Positions 17,877 to 26,750 of a stretch of 64,000 bases of DNA are shown in pieces (within the stretch, counting starts at the first letter, position 1; the number at the start of each line of letters is the position of its first letter). The notes below the pieces were generated by a model. The model worked only from the letters and a program-made list of their open reading frames with translations, ran no database searches and was not told the origin of the DNA. The stretch is from JBAZZQ01 sp041658725 (GTDB lineage: Bacteria > Planctomycetota > Phycisphaerae > JAAYCJ01): positions 54,139-118,138 of the forward strand of contig JBAZZQ010000002.1 of assembly GCA_041658725.1 (NCBI GenBank), read 5' to 3'. Both the position numbers and the translations under genes were made by a program.

Positions 17877-18923
17877 TTATATAAAATTCACATGCGGATG
17901 AGGATTCTTTATTTCATGCAAATATCGGTTTACGACCTCCAACCGGCATCCTTTTCGGCAAATTTCAATGCCTCTTGCCTGGATTTTTTTCATCACCTGT
18001 TTTCGTCGTTCGCCGGACATAATCTCGGCAAACGACTGCTCATGCAAGTTTCCATAGGTAAAATCAGGATTGTTATAAAACATATTGCATGGAACGATAT
18101 TTCCCCTGGCGTCGATCAGAGCGAAGAAGGGCAGGCCGTAACATTCCGAATAGTTTTTCCCGCTTTCGATCCGCTCGATGGTCTCTTTTCTGAACGAGAC
18201 CTGAAAAGATTCATCTTCAAAGTTCCGAACTTCTTGCTCCAAGCCATTAAAATCCGCCGAAAAATTATTCCGGCTTAGTGGATGATGCGAATAGGGTTTG
18301 AATTGAATATTGTCCGCCCCCGCTTCTTTGATCCGCTTGGCAATGGTCCCTAGCTCTTTGGAATTTTGAGGTAAAATAAGCACCTGCACACCGATGGTAG
18401 CTGTAAAATGTTTTTCCCGTTTTATCCTCACAACAGTTTCGATATTTTGCAATACCTTTGAGAATTCCTTAGGATTTACTCCGTGCAGTTCGGCGTATGT
18501 TTCCGGCGAACCGGCATCCAGACTCACTCTGATCCATGAAAGATGCGGCAGGCATGCCCTTGCTTGTTCCTCATCCATCGCCGCGCCATTGGTCGTGATC
18601 GCCACGTCCAGCCCGTTTTCTTTCGCGTGACTCACGAACCGTCCGATGTCGTTATGTAAAAACGGCTCGCCCTCTCCGGCGAACATGATCGATTTAACAC
18701 CCACTCGCCCCATTTCTGAAAGCGTCTTGAGCATCAGGTCGGTTTCAAAGTCCACTCCGCCATGCCGCATCCAGTCCAACGCACAAAAGACGCACCGATG
18801 ATTACAGCGGTTCGTAGGGCCGACTTCCACGTAAATCGGATAAGTCATTTTCCCGTCCAGCCAGTCGGCCACCCGCCGGGGATGGAATATCAATCGATGA
18901 CTATCAATTTCGGTTTTCGTCAC
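17877..18923 (-). CDS. radical SAM/SPASM-like protein, paralogue of the 13360-14466 product
   Basis: 348 residues from a GTG at 18923. The frame is open to 19010, but that would overlap the preceding gene by 58 bases, and homology to the paralogue starts at the GTG. Cluster motif C40-x3-C44-x2-C47 (CNHRCVFC). C-terminal Cys in SECYGLPFF, VPCNMFYN and ICRKGC fit a SPASM-type auxiliary site. The shared frame is HRLIFHPRRVADWLDGK at the start and HVNFI at the end. It probably acts on a cluster intermediate; whether the pair works together or in sequence is unknown. Confidence 0.82.
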   Translation of the reverse strand: MTKTEIDSHRLIFHPRRVADWLDGKMTYPIYVEVGPTNRCNHRCVFCALDWMRHGGVDFETDLMLKTLSEMGRVGVKSIMFAGEGEPFLHNDIGRFVSHAKENGLDVAITTNGAAMDEEQARACLPHLSWIRVSLDAGSPETYAELHGVNPKEFSKVLQNIETVVRIKREKHFTATIGVQVLILPQNSKELGTIAKRIKEAGADNIQFKPYSHHPLSRNNFSADFNGLEQEVRNFEDESFQVSFRKETIERIESGKNYSECYGLPFFALIDARGNIVPCNMFYNNPDFTYGNLHEQSFAEIMSGERRKQVMKKIQARGIEICRKGCRLEVVNRYLHEIKNPHPHVNFI

Positions 18924-18950
18924 ATTTTTCTTTCTTGAATATTCTTTTAG

Positions 18951-18986
18951 TTTTAAGAGGACACGGCAAGCAGTGCCCCTACCTCT
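18951..18986. repeat. GGGCAC-type dispersed hairpin, copy 1
   Basis: TTTTAAGAGGACACGGCAAG then CAGTGCCCCTACCT. It aligns base by base with 26607-26639 and 33129-33161. The stem is GGACAC/GTGCCC with one mismatch. It supplies the last codons and stop of the radical SAM gene at 18953. Confidence 0.65.
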
Positions 18987-19840
18987 TGCCGGAGAATCTC
19001 CACCGCACAATGGCCAAATTGTTGGAAGCGGTTATTCTTGACCTTTATATCGCATGGATTACAGTTTCCGAAGAATTGACATTCCCGGAATTTGCTTTCT
19101 ATCCGTAACTCCGGGTCCAAAATATGCCCGATCGGATTGAGGCCCTTATACACGTCGTGATGGCATCGGTAAATAAAACCCGACGGATCAATCAATAATT
19201 CGCTGTTCTTACACTTCACCGGAGAATGCCTTTGCCCGTCCAGCGCCGCCGGATACAGATATTCACCATACAACTGCCCGTTATAGAATCCGAGGAAATC
19301 TTTTGTGCGAAAATCCAGACCCGCCTGGCGGCACTTTTCCTGCGCATCGAGAATAATCGATTCCTGCCGCGGATGAAGCACCCCGAACAGTCCGATTGAA
19401 TAACCTAACTTTTGCAACCCTAACGCTTTTTCCATCGTCTCTTCAAGATTCATCACCTGCGGATGAAAACTGACGCGAATAGAGGCATACGGGGCATTTC
19501 GCCTGATCCGCTCCGGCGATACCTGATGCCGAAAATCATCCACGTCGAACTGCATATTGGTCAACAAATCAAGATTCGTTTCTTTCGCGATGCCGGTTAC
19601 GATTTTGTAAAACCCCGGATGAATCGTCGGCTCGCCGCCTTGAAGGGACAGCGGAAGATCAGTCCTCAGCTTCAACCGATTTAATCCAAGAATCCACTCG
19701 TCGGCGGAAAGATGTTTGCTGGTGCGAACTCCACCGGCGTGCTTATTGATGCAGTAGCTGCACTGGTAATTACATCGGAACGTCAAAAACACGCCCACAT
19801 AATTGAACGCGCCGTCAAGATTAATTGGTTTTAAATTCAT
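18953..19840 (-). CDS. radical SAM protein
   Basis: 295 residues with cluster motif C23-x3-C27-x2-C30 (CNYQCSYC), followed by LSLQGGEPTIHPGF, the GGEP SAM-binding box. Additional Cys near residues 225-265 (KCKNSE, YRCHHD, CQFFGNCNPCDIK) suggest an auxiliary iron-sulfur site. It overlaps the upstream cobalamin-type radical SAM gene by 20 bases. The C-terminal residues GALLAVSS come from an inserted dispersed repeat, so the protein may be slightly altered at its end. Substrate unknown. Confidence 0.8.
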   Translation of the reverse strand: MNLKPINLDGAFNYVGVFLTFRCNYQCSYCINKHAGGVRTSKHLSADEWILGLNRLKLRTDLPLSLQGGEPTIHPGFYKIVTGIAKETNLDLLTNMQFDVDDFRHQVSPERIRRNAPYASIRVSFHPQVMNLEETMEKALGLQKLGYSIGLFGVLHPRQESIILDAQEKCRQAGLDFRTKDFLGFYNGQLYGEYLYPAALDGQRHSPVKCKNSELLIDPSGFIYRCHHDVYKGLNPIGHILDPELRIESKFRECQFFGNCNPCDIKVKNNRFQQFGHCAVEILRQEVGALLAVSS

Positions 19841-21062
19841 TGATTAACTCACAGGCAAAGGCAACATCCTGATCATGTTTTTCGGTTCCATACGGAAACG
19901 GAACCATAAAATCGCGCACGGGATTTTCCACAAATTCCCGCCAGTAATCTTTCGGGAACACACCTTCTTTCAAAAGGTCGTCATAATATTTTGTGTTGGG
20001 AAGCGGCATAAGAATATTAAAATATGGATATTTGATATTGAGATCACGAATCTTTGAAGCCAGGGTTTTGCGATATTCCGCGGTCTCCGTCGGGGCTCCG
20101 ATGATAAAATATCCCAAAACATCTATTCCCGCCGAATTCATCGTCCGGGAAAAAGTCTCGATGTGGGCACACCGGTAAGGTTTATTGAAAAATTCCAGCG
20201 TCGTGTCAGAAAGGGCTTCCATGCCCACGTGAATGCGGCGGAATCCCCTCTCCGCCAGCATCCGGGCCGTTTCCGGCGACATCACCGGTTTGCCGCGTGC
20301 GCTCCATTCACATCGCAGGTTCATGGCGTCCATCTGCCGGCAGATTTCCTGAACCTCTTTTTCATTCACATTGAAGCAATCGTCCAAAATATGGATGCTG
20401 CCGGCTCCGAGTTCATGGATGTGGATCATCTCGTCGAGGATTCGCTCGGGCGTCTTCCGCTGCGTCTTTTTTGTTTGAACGTCGCAAAACACACAGCGAT
20501 ACGGACATCCGATGCTGGAAAACATGACTACCCGATTGTGAGCTTTGAACAAATTCGCCTGCGGATAATAAAAGCTCAAATCAACATTGCGGCGGTTTGG
20601 AAATTTGATCTCATCGACGCGGGTTTTGCAGATTACTTTCCCACGGGGTTGGGTTTTCACGGCGGCGGCAAATTCTTTATCCGCCAATTGACCGATAAAT
20701 ACCGCATCGGCGCCCTGTGCGAGAATTTGGTCGGCATAATGCGTGGCGTGCGGGCCGCCTACTACCTTGTACGCGGATGTGGTTCGGCGAAGAATTTCCA
20801 CCATCGGCCAGGCTTGGAGCGTTACCACCGACAAGCCCAGAATATCCGGTTTGCGCGTTTCGATTTCTTCGATTGTTTGATCAATCGACCAGCCATGACT
20901 CGGCGGGTCAAGAATCTCCACATCCACATCGTCCGGAAGATTCGTAACCAAAGAAAGCAATCCCAACGGCATCATCCGCTCGTTATCGGGTTTGAAATAT
21001 TTCGGGGTGATCCAACTGATCGCCTCGCCATCCTTCGGCATTGTGGTTAAAACGATTTTCAT
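19821..21062 (-). CDS. B12-binding-type radical SAM protein
   Basis: 413 residues. The N-terminal Rossmann-like domain (DILGLSVVTLQAWPMV, VVGGPHAT) is the cobalamin-binding type, though the DxHxxG lower-ligand motif is not obvious, so cobalamin would be bound base-on or not at all. The radical SAM motif is C186-x3-C190-x2-C193 (CPYRCVFC), with ILDDCFNVNEKE and GMEALSD typical of this subfamily. Members methylate or rearrange unactivated carbons. It starts 1 base after the CgeB-like gene and overlaps the next radical SAM gene. Confidence 0.85.
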   Translation of the reverse strand: MKIVLTTMPKDGEAISWITPKYFKPDNERMMPLGLLSLVTNLPDDVDVEILDPPSHGWSIDQTIEEIETRKPDILGLSVVTLQAWPMVEILRRTTSAYKVVGGPHATHYADQILAQGADAVFIGQLADKEFAAAVKTQPRGKVICKTRVDEIKFPNRRNVDLSFYYPQANLFKAHNRVVMFSSIGCPYRCVFCDVQTKKTQRKTPERILDEMIHIHELGAGSIHILDDCFNVNEKEVQEICRQMDAMNLRCEWSARGKPVMSPETARMLAERGFRRIHVGMEALSDTTLEFFNKPYRCAHIETFSRTMNSAGIDVLGYFIIGAPTETAEYRKTLASKIRDLNIKYPYFNILMPLPNTKYYDDLLKEGVFPKDYWREFVENPVRDFMVPFPYGTEKHDQDVAFACELINEFKTN

Positions 21063-21063
21063 T

Positions 21064-23244
21064 TCAAATAGCCCTTCCCAACACCGTTCTAAATTTATCC
21101 AGAATCTTTTTCACCGCGATTGAGATGGTTTGTTCCTCAAGCGCCCGTTGCCGTGCCTTTTCGGCCATTTGTTTCCGCTGGTCCGGATGAGCCAGGTAAT
21201 ACTGACAAGCTTCCACCAATTCCAGGGCGGTATCCACCAGAATGATTTCCTTTCCAGGCTCAAAATATGTGCCCACCGGTTCCCAGTCCTTGTCGTCCGG
21301 ATGACTGAGGCCGATCATAAATCCGCCGGCCAGAGCACACTCGTTTACCCGCTGGTGCATGGTTGCGCACGGATGGATATTCAAGTTGATCCGGTTGTAA
21401 TTGTAGGCCTTATTCAATTCATTCCGAGATACCGGACCCCTGGCGAGGCGTTTGAAGCGAGGATGGGTACCCCAATTATTACCAAAAAGTCCCACCTGTA
21501 TTCCAGCTCGATTGAGGGCGTTCAGATACTGATACCGGCATATATTGGCATAGACAACAATATTAAAACTCGTCACAAGCTGTTTGACCACCATTTCAAA
21601 CTCCGGCTGACAATGCCCCCGGAGTCGAGACCAGACAAACTTTTGCATCTCGTCTTCAAAATTCCGCTGGTCGTCATTTCGGCACATGGTTTCATAGAGC
21701 TTTCGAAAGACCGTTGTCAAAATCGTTCGCAGAGATTCGTCTTGAATATGGGAAAACTGAATTTCCGAAAAATGCTCAAAGGCTTGATCCGCGAAAGTGT
21801 CCGCGTGCTTGACAAATCCGACGTCAGCCACAAATCGCTGATCGCCGGGACCGGCTTCTGGCAGCGGGAAAAACATTGTTTCATCCGCCGGGATCGGCAG
21901 GACGAAAGTTTGCTCCTGCGAAACATTTTTCCCAATTAAATATTTTTGAAAATCCCGCATCATACATACAAACAAGTCGTTGTTTGTTATTTTATCGGAA
22001 AGATCGCTCAAATTTAAAATGGCCCCGCATTTATCCTGGATATACGCGATGACCGGTAATTCCCTGGGAATATCGAACGAAGGTCTGGCGTGGCTGACGC
22101 CGAACACCACGTCGGGTTTAAATTCCGACAGATGCTTCCAGGTCAATTTGGATAATAGGGATTCCGCGTCTCCCTGCTCGATCTCAAAAAACGTCTCACA
22201 GCCCAGCCCGACGAATGCCCGTTCAAAATCTTTAGCGCAGTGTTTCAAAAACGTCGTCCACCGGCAGGTGCTAAACAGAATTCGCGGTAGGGTGGTTCCT
22301 GCCGCGATTCCGCGGAGTCGACGGGCAAATTCTTCAGACTGGTAATACCCCTGCGCGTCGGCCTTCACTTCTCGTGGGTCAAGTATCTCGTGGATTACCC
22401 CAAGATCATCCGAAAGCGCCTTTTCGTCTCCCGCGATAGTAATCGGCGGGGCATACCGTAGCGTACTGAAAAATTCTCGAACCCGCTTATCCGAGTTATG
22501 CCCGGCAAAAAATACGACCTCATTGGATTCGATTTCGCGGGAAAAATCATCCAAATGAAGCTGAATCCGTATACGGGTTAGATCAGGGTCGAAAACGTAA
22601 ATGGCGCGTGTCCGGCCCAGAGCGATTTCCCGGCGTTGTTCCTGCATTGTTAGAAGCCAGGGCAGTTCCTGACCGGAAATAATATTCGTTATGGCCAACG
22701 GTCCCCACTGGTTCAGCCACGGAGCAATGACCTTGGAAAAATCTTCCAATATGGTTACCACCTGTTTGTTTTGCGCATAAATATGATGAGTTTGACCCCA
22801 GACATCTACAAATTCCAAACCCAGGCCATTTCCCGTTGTCTCCAGTTCATCTGTCAACGCAGTATCCTTAATTCGCAGGGCGGTTAGATTTTTTTGAAAA
22901 TCGCGTTTTGCCTGACGGTTACAAGGGCGGTCTTGGCCCTGGAAGGACATTTGCAGCTCTACGTAGACCCGCGTTGCGGACGAATTCAATGGAGGAAGCA
23001 TTTCGCAAGTATTCATTTCCACCGCCGTCTCAAACGATTTTAAGGCATCGGTCCGGGAACCCATACAGGTGCAGATCATTCCCAGTAAGATGTGAAGATA
23101 ACGGCTGCGGCAATACTTTTTTGTCAATTCGCGGACATACGGACCCACCTGATGCGATTGGCCTTTGACCAGCATCTCTTCAACGCGGTTATATTCCGAC
23201 ATCCAGTCGAAATCCGGCGGTTGTGTCCCTTTCGGATTCGTCAT
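21064..23244 (-). CDS. CgeB-type glycosyltransferase with N-terminal TPR-like region
   Basis: 726 residues. Residues 1-110 are helical with a TPR-like repeat (YLHILLGMICTCMGSRTDALKSFETAVEMN). The middle and end match CgeB/GT1-like spore or maturation glycosyltransferases: LFGNNWGTHPRF, SRNELNKAYNYNRINLNIHP, QRVNECALAGGFMIG, YFEPGKEIILVDTALELVE. The QRVNE...GGF part is the donor-nucleotide region. Soluble, no membrane helix. Acceptor unknown. It lies 18 bases after the GT9 gene in the same operon. Confidence 0.8.
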   Translation of the reverse strand: MTNPKGTQPPDFDWMSEYNRVEEMLVKGQSHQVGPYVRELTKKYCRSRYLHILLGMICTCMGSRTDALKSFETAVEMNTCEMLPPLNSSATRVYVELQMSFQGQDRPCNRQAKRDFQKNLTALRIKDTALTDELETTGNGLGLEFVDVWGQTHHIYAQNKQVVTILEDFSKVIAPWLNQWGPLAITNIISGQELPWLLTMQEQRREIALGRTRAIYVFDPDLTRIRIQLHLDDFSREIESNEVVFFAGHNSDKRVREFFSTLRYAPPITIAGDEKALSDDLGVIHEILDPREVKADAQGYYQSEEFARRLRGIAAGTTLPRILFSTCRWTTFLKHCAKDFERAFVGLGCETFFEIEQGDAESLLSKLTWKHLSEFKPDVVFGVSHARPSFDIPRELPVIAYIQDKCGAILNLSDLSDKITNNDLFVCMMRDFQKYLIGKNVSQEQTFVLPIPADETMFFPLPEAGPGDQRFVADVGFVKHADTFADQAFEHFSEIQFSHIQDESLRTILTTVFRKLYETMCRNDDQRNFEDEMQKFVWSRLRGHCQPEFEMVVKQLVTSFNIVVYANICRYQYLNALNRAGIQVGLFGNNWGTHPRFKRLARGPVSRNELNKAYNYNRINLNIHPCATMHQRVNECALAGGFMIGLSHPDDKDWEPVGTYFEPGKEIILVDTALELVEACQYYLAHPDQRKQMAEKARQRALEEQTISIAVKKILDKFRTVLGRAI

Positions 23245-23262
23245 CCATGACCTTTTTGCGAT

Positions 23263-24246
23263 TTACGTTGATATTAATGTCTCTATGGCCTCGAGCACAT
23301 CGCTGACGCGGATATTCCGCATGCATTGGCTGGATTGGTTACACTCGCAGCGGTAGCATGGTTGACACATCAGCAGAGGCTTGGAATGTAGAAAAATGAT
23401 GGTCTCGGTTTGCGGAACCGTTTCAAAACTCGTGGGTCCGAAGAGCGCGACGGTCTTTTTACCCAGGGCTTGGGCGATATGCATCCCCAGACTGTCGTTG
23501 GTAACCAACACCCGGCAGTGATTTATCCATTCAATGTATCCGGGCAAATCACTGAGATGTTTTTGAAATTCAAAAGTGTATCGCCCTCCCAGGCCTTGAA
23601 TCAATTCCTGCCAGTAATCCTCAGGCCAGGCTTTGGTGGGCCACTTGGCTCCGACCTTGTAATTCAGACCAATATCGTGTGTAATTTCCACCTCTTTAAC
23701 CCCACCTAAAATCATTGGCTCGCCATTGTATTGGGCGCCGACCATTTGATATAAAATTTCCGGCCAGGTCTTTCCTTTTTGAATAGTGGAAATCAACCCC
23801 TCTTTTATATCTTCCACCGGATCCCGTCGTCCGAGCACATTCACCGCCCAGAGTGGAAGCCCCCGCCAGGCATCATAACTTACCGAACTTAGGAGGTCGG
23901 TAAGCCTGCTGTCACACTCAAGGTTGATTACCATATCAAATTCCTGCCCGGCTAGTTGCGTAGCGTTGTCCGATCTATATGTAATCAGTTCGTCAATCCA
24001 CGGTTTGCCAGGAAGCAAGTCCGCCGCCCGCTCGTCGGTAAGCCAGGTAACATGATCATTCTTAAAAAGATGTAGAAGGGGGGTGGTGCGGAGCACATCG
24101 CCCAGGCTGCAGGTTACTCCCTGATCCATCACTAAAGTTTCGGTCCATCCCAGTTTTACGATTAAAACGCGAGTGGTTGTCTGGAGAGTACCCCTCTCCA
24201 AAACCTGCGAGAGATGACTATGGCTGACTTCTTGATCGGTAAACAA
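23263..24246 (-). CDS. glycosyltransferase family 9 (heptosyltransferase-like)
   Basis: 327 residues. SLGDVLRTTPLLHLF near the N-terminus and LVTNDSLGMHIAQALGKKTVALFGPT near the C-terminus are the GT9/ADP-heptose:LPS heptosyltransferase signatures. The start is TTG at 24246 with GAGGAAA upstream. A Cys-rich segment LLMCQPCYRCECNQSSQCM sits near the end, unusual but found in some GT9 members. It likely adds a sugar to a surface glycan or another acceptor made by the cluster. Confidence 0.85.
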   Translation of the reverse strand: MFTDQEVSHSHLSQVLERGTLQTTTRVLIVKLGWTETLVMDQGVTCSLGDVLRTTPLLHLFKNDHVTWLTDERAADLLPGKPWIDELITYRSDNATQLAGQEFDMVINLECDSRLTDLLSSVSYDAWRGLPLWAVNVLGRRDPVEDIKEGLISTIQKGKTWPEILYQMVGAQYNGEPMILGGVKEVEITHDIGLNYKVGAKWPTKAWPEDYWQELIQGLGGRYTFEFQKHLSDLPGYIEWINHCRVLVTNDSLGMHIAQALGKKTVALFGPTSFETVPQTETIIFLHSKPLLMCQPCYRCECNQSSQCMRNIRVSDVLEAIETLIST

Positions 24247-24314
24247 TCTTTCCTCTTATGTCCAGGCGTCTCATTAAGTTATCGGATGTTCCCTTTAGGC
24301 AGGATTAGAACATC

Positions 24315-25085
24315 TTAGCTCTTTTGCCGCATACGCCGGCAGATTACAAAAACTTCATTGGTAGGCACTTCCACCATTTTAGGGAGTGTGTGGTGTATAT
24401 GAGGTTTTAGAGATTCGGGAACGGTACGCAGAACCGAGTTCAAATAGACATCACAATCCTGCGCCATTGCATAAGGGGCGTATTTGCAAATAGTTAGGCC
24501 TGAATCATTCAATAATAGTTCTAAAGCCCGCCTTGTCCAATAGGAGACATGTTCCGGCGGTTTGTGCTGGTAAGGAATCGATCCTTCTGTGGTGACAGTA
24601 GTCAGAGCAAGATAACCATCGGGCATAAGGATGGCTGATAATTTTTCTGTTTGGGCTACGGGATCGGTGAGATGTTCGAGCACACCCCACAGCGTTATCC
24701 AATCGTAAGTTTCGCTCTTGAGGATGGTTTCGTCATTAGCCCCTTCCTTGTAAGGATCAAAATTTACCCAGGAGGGGGAATTTCCTGCTTGAACAAATGC
24801 TCCCTGGCCGGAGCCGAAATCCAAAACACGGCTGGTTGTTGTCAAACCGAAATCAGACAAGGTTTTGATATTCCGATGGGCGTTGGCAAGAATCACGTCT
24901 TGCCCTGCCCGAGGATCGGAATAATTGGTGTAAAATCGATTTAAATCCTCCGGTGTAGGCATGGGAGAGCAAAATTCCAGGCCGCACTTGCCGCATTTAA
25001 AAATATCCCATCTTCCGGCAACGAGTTTGATGTGAAATGCCTGGGAAGCACAGACGATACAGGATATCTTGCGAATAGTGCCCAT
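24315..25085 (-). CDS. class I SAM methyltransferase with N-terminal zinc ribbon
   Basis: 256 residues. The N-terminus has two CxxC pairs (CIVC and CGKC about 17 residues apart), likely a zinc ribbon as in sugar C-methyltransferases and related proteins. The SAM motif is VLDFGSGQGAFVQAG, then WITLWGVLEHLTDP. This architecture is common among glycan-cluster methyltransferases acting on nucleotide sugars. It lies 68 bases upstream of the GT9 gene on the same strand, and a repeat-filled 249-base gap separates it from the aminotransferase gene. Confidence 0.82.
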   Translation of the reverse strand: MGTIRKISCIVCASQAFHIKLVAGRWDIFKCGKCGLEFCSPMPTPEDLNRFYTNYSDPRAGQDVILANAHRNIKTLSDFGLTTTSRVLDFGSGQGAFVQAGNSPSWVNFDPYKEGANDETILKSETYDWITLWGVLEHLTDPVAQTEKLSAILMPDGYLALTTVTTEGSIPYQHKPPEHVSYWTRRALELLLNDSGLTICKYAPYAMAQDCDVYLNSVLRTVPESLKPHIHHTLPKMVEVPTNEVFVICRRMRQKS

Positions 25086-25217
25086 ACCCTATTTTTCGTC
25101 AAAAAAGGGTAAATTTCAATATTAAATTTTCAATATGGTTTGGGATTAATTAATCCAAATTAGGATTAGATGATCTTTTATATCACGACCGCCTCGCTCA
25201 GGCTTCGCCTGGCGCAC

Positions 25218-25310
25218 TGCCAAGATTTTCGGGTGAGATACGAGCCGCGACCATGAGGGAGCGGATTACAAACATAATTACCCGCTCCCTCACGGTCACG
25301 GCTCGTATAT
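25218..25310. repeat. inverted pair of the GAGCCGCGACC repeat family
   Basis: TACGAGCCGCGACC-x-TGAGGGAGCGG (25240-25264) faces CCGCTCCCTCACGGTCACGGCTCGTA (about 25280-25306) across a short loop. The left copy also carries upstream CCAAGATTTTCGGG. Related copies lie at 40936-40974 and 50171-50190. It is in the gap between the aminotransferase and methyltransferase genes and could act as a transcript-stabilising hairpin. Confidence 0.65.
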
Positions 25311-25334
25311 AGTTCACGTCGGCAGACTTTTTTC

Positions 25335-26579
25335 TTATTTCACATACGCTTTTTCGACTTTTTCGAAGGCGGAGAGGGTATCGGCAATCTCCTTAGGGCC
25401 GTAGCTCTCGTTGAAATGCAGGTTAAAATGGGTTTCGGTCGCTTTTATCGCGTTGTCCATTTTGAACTGGGGATTTTTCGGTCCTTTGTACTCCGAGCAG
25501 TTCCATGGGAAGCCGGAGGTGCCGAAAACGGCCTTATTTTTGAACCACGGGGCTTCGCTGGGGATGTGGCGATAATCGGGATTGATAGGCAATCCTTCTG
25601 CGGTCAATGCCTTGCAGAAAGTATTTTTATCTACCCGGATGGCGTCGATATTTAATTTGAGTTTCAAGAACCAATAGGAAGATTCCGTCTGAGGAACTTG
25701 CCAGCCGATGGAAAGAATTTTAGACGATTTGAGACCCTGGTCGATGGCCCCGGCGACTTGTCGGCGCCGGCGGACGATTTCGGGCAGTTTTTTTAGCTGG
25801 GCGATTCCGATGGCGGCGCCCAGTTCGCTCAAGTTGCAGTTCAACCCCGCCGTCACATTGCCGGTGGCATCGGGGATATTATAGGGTTTGCCGCGGTCGG
25901 CGAACCGTCGGGCCTGCCAGTGCAGCTTTTCATTGCGGGTAAATACCACCCCGCCCTGACCGCCTGTACAATGGTGTTTTCCGAACATGGTGGAAAAGGC
26001 GGAAATATCACCCATGGTTCCGACGAGTCGGCCTTTGTATTTGGCGCCGTGGGCCTGGGCACAATCCTCAACCACATAAATTCCTTTCGACCGGGCCAGC
26101 TCCAAGATCGGGTCCATATCCACCGGATCGCCGGCGATATGAGCGATGACGATGGCGCGAGTCCGCTCGTTAATCATCGGTTTAATTTGATCCACGGAGG
26201 TGTTATAGGTCCGGGCATCGGCATCGGCCGCCACAGGAACGCAGCCGACAAATACCACGGGCATCACTCCCCCTGGATCGGAGATGGGAGGAACGATCAC
26301 TTCCGAGAACGGTTCCATCTGCAAACCCCCCAGGGCGACAAACAAGGCGTTGGTTCCGGAATTGACTCCGTCGGCGAATCCTCCGCCCATAAACTGGGCA
26401 AAATCCTGCTCGTATTGTGTTTCGTAGGCCCCACCGTAGCCAGGGGCGCCACCTTGCGCAATGCACTCCTCAAAAAGTTTCATAACGATTGCTTTTTCTT
26501 CCGATCCAAAATGTCCGCGACCCGGCATCGGGTTTCCTCGGACAGGCGTTCCACCGTCAATGGCCAATTTTGATGTCAT
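25335..26579 (-). CDS. DegT/DnrJ/EryC1/StrS-family PLP aminotransferase
   Basis: 414 residues. The PLP Lys is K201 in MFGKHHCTGGQGG, with the ring-nitrogen Asp D172 in VVEDCAQAHG. The opening KLAIDGGTPVR is typical of the StrS/AHBA-synthase branch. Such enzymes aminate keto-sugars or, in the AHBA and cyclitol branches, carbocycles, before glycosyl transfer. It is the first gene of the minus-strand cluster and suggests that an amino sugar or aminocyclitol is part of the product. A ribosome site AAGGAG lies before the ATG. Divergent from the sigma54 activator. Confidence 0.87.
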   Translation of the reverse strand: MTSKLAIDGGTPVRGNPMPGRGHFGSEEKAIVMKLFEECIAQGGAPGYGGAYETQYEQDFAQFMGGGFADGVNSGTNALFVALGGLQMEPFSEVIVPPISDPGGVMPVVFVGCVPVAADADARTYNTSVDQIKPMINERTRAIVIAHIAGDPVDMDPILELARSKGIYVVEDCAQAHGAKYKGRLVGTMGDISAFSTMFGKHHCTGGQGGVVFTRNEKLHWQARRFADRGKPYNIPDATGNVTAGLNCNLSELGAAIGIAQLKKLPEIVRRRRQVAGAIDQGLKSSKILSIGWQVPQTESSYWFLKLKLNIDAIRVDKNTFCKALTAEGLPINPDYRHIPSEAPWFKNKAVFGTSGFPWNCSEYKGPKNPQFKMDNAIKATETHFNLHFNESYGPKEIADTLSAFEKVEKAYVK

Positions 26580-26606
26580 TACAAACTCCTTCTATAACAT
26601 TTAAAT

Positions 26607-26639
26607 TTTAAGAGGGCACAACAAGTAGTGCCATTACCT
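26607..26639. repeat. GGGCAC-type dispersed hairpin, copy 2
   Basis: TTTTAAGAGGGCACAACAAG then TAGTGCCATTACCT, aligned over its whole length with the copies at 18951 and 33129. Stem GGCAC/GTGCC. It sits in the divergent promoter region of the aminotransferase and the sigma54 activator. Confidence 0.6.
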
Positions 26640-26721
26640 AACATAGCAAATTTTGTGCCGAACCGTTCCTTCGCAAAAAAGGCTTGTATCGAAGATACCG
26701 TTTTGCTAAAATATTGTCAAG

Positions 26722-26737
26722 TGCCAAATATTTGGCA
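26722..26737. promoter_or_regulatory. perfect 16-bp palindrome, candidate operator
   Basis: TGCCAAATATTTGGCA is perfectly self-complementary and ends 13 bases before the sigma54 activator ATG, just ahead of its AAGGAGAG ribosome site. Suitable as a dimer-binding site for autoregulation or as a site for another regulator. Confidence 0.5.
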
Positions 26738-26750
26738 AGGAGAGACGCAA

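Noticed and set aside
20163..21050. 295-residue plus-strand frame
   Set aside because: Shadow of the B12-type radical SAM gene.
26721..26750. Sigma54 promoter before the activator gene
   Set aside because: The GG and GC elements are 11, not 10, bases apart and the TGGCA comes from the palindrome.
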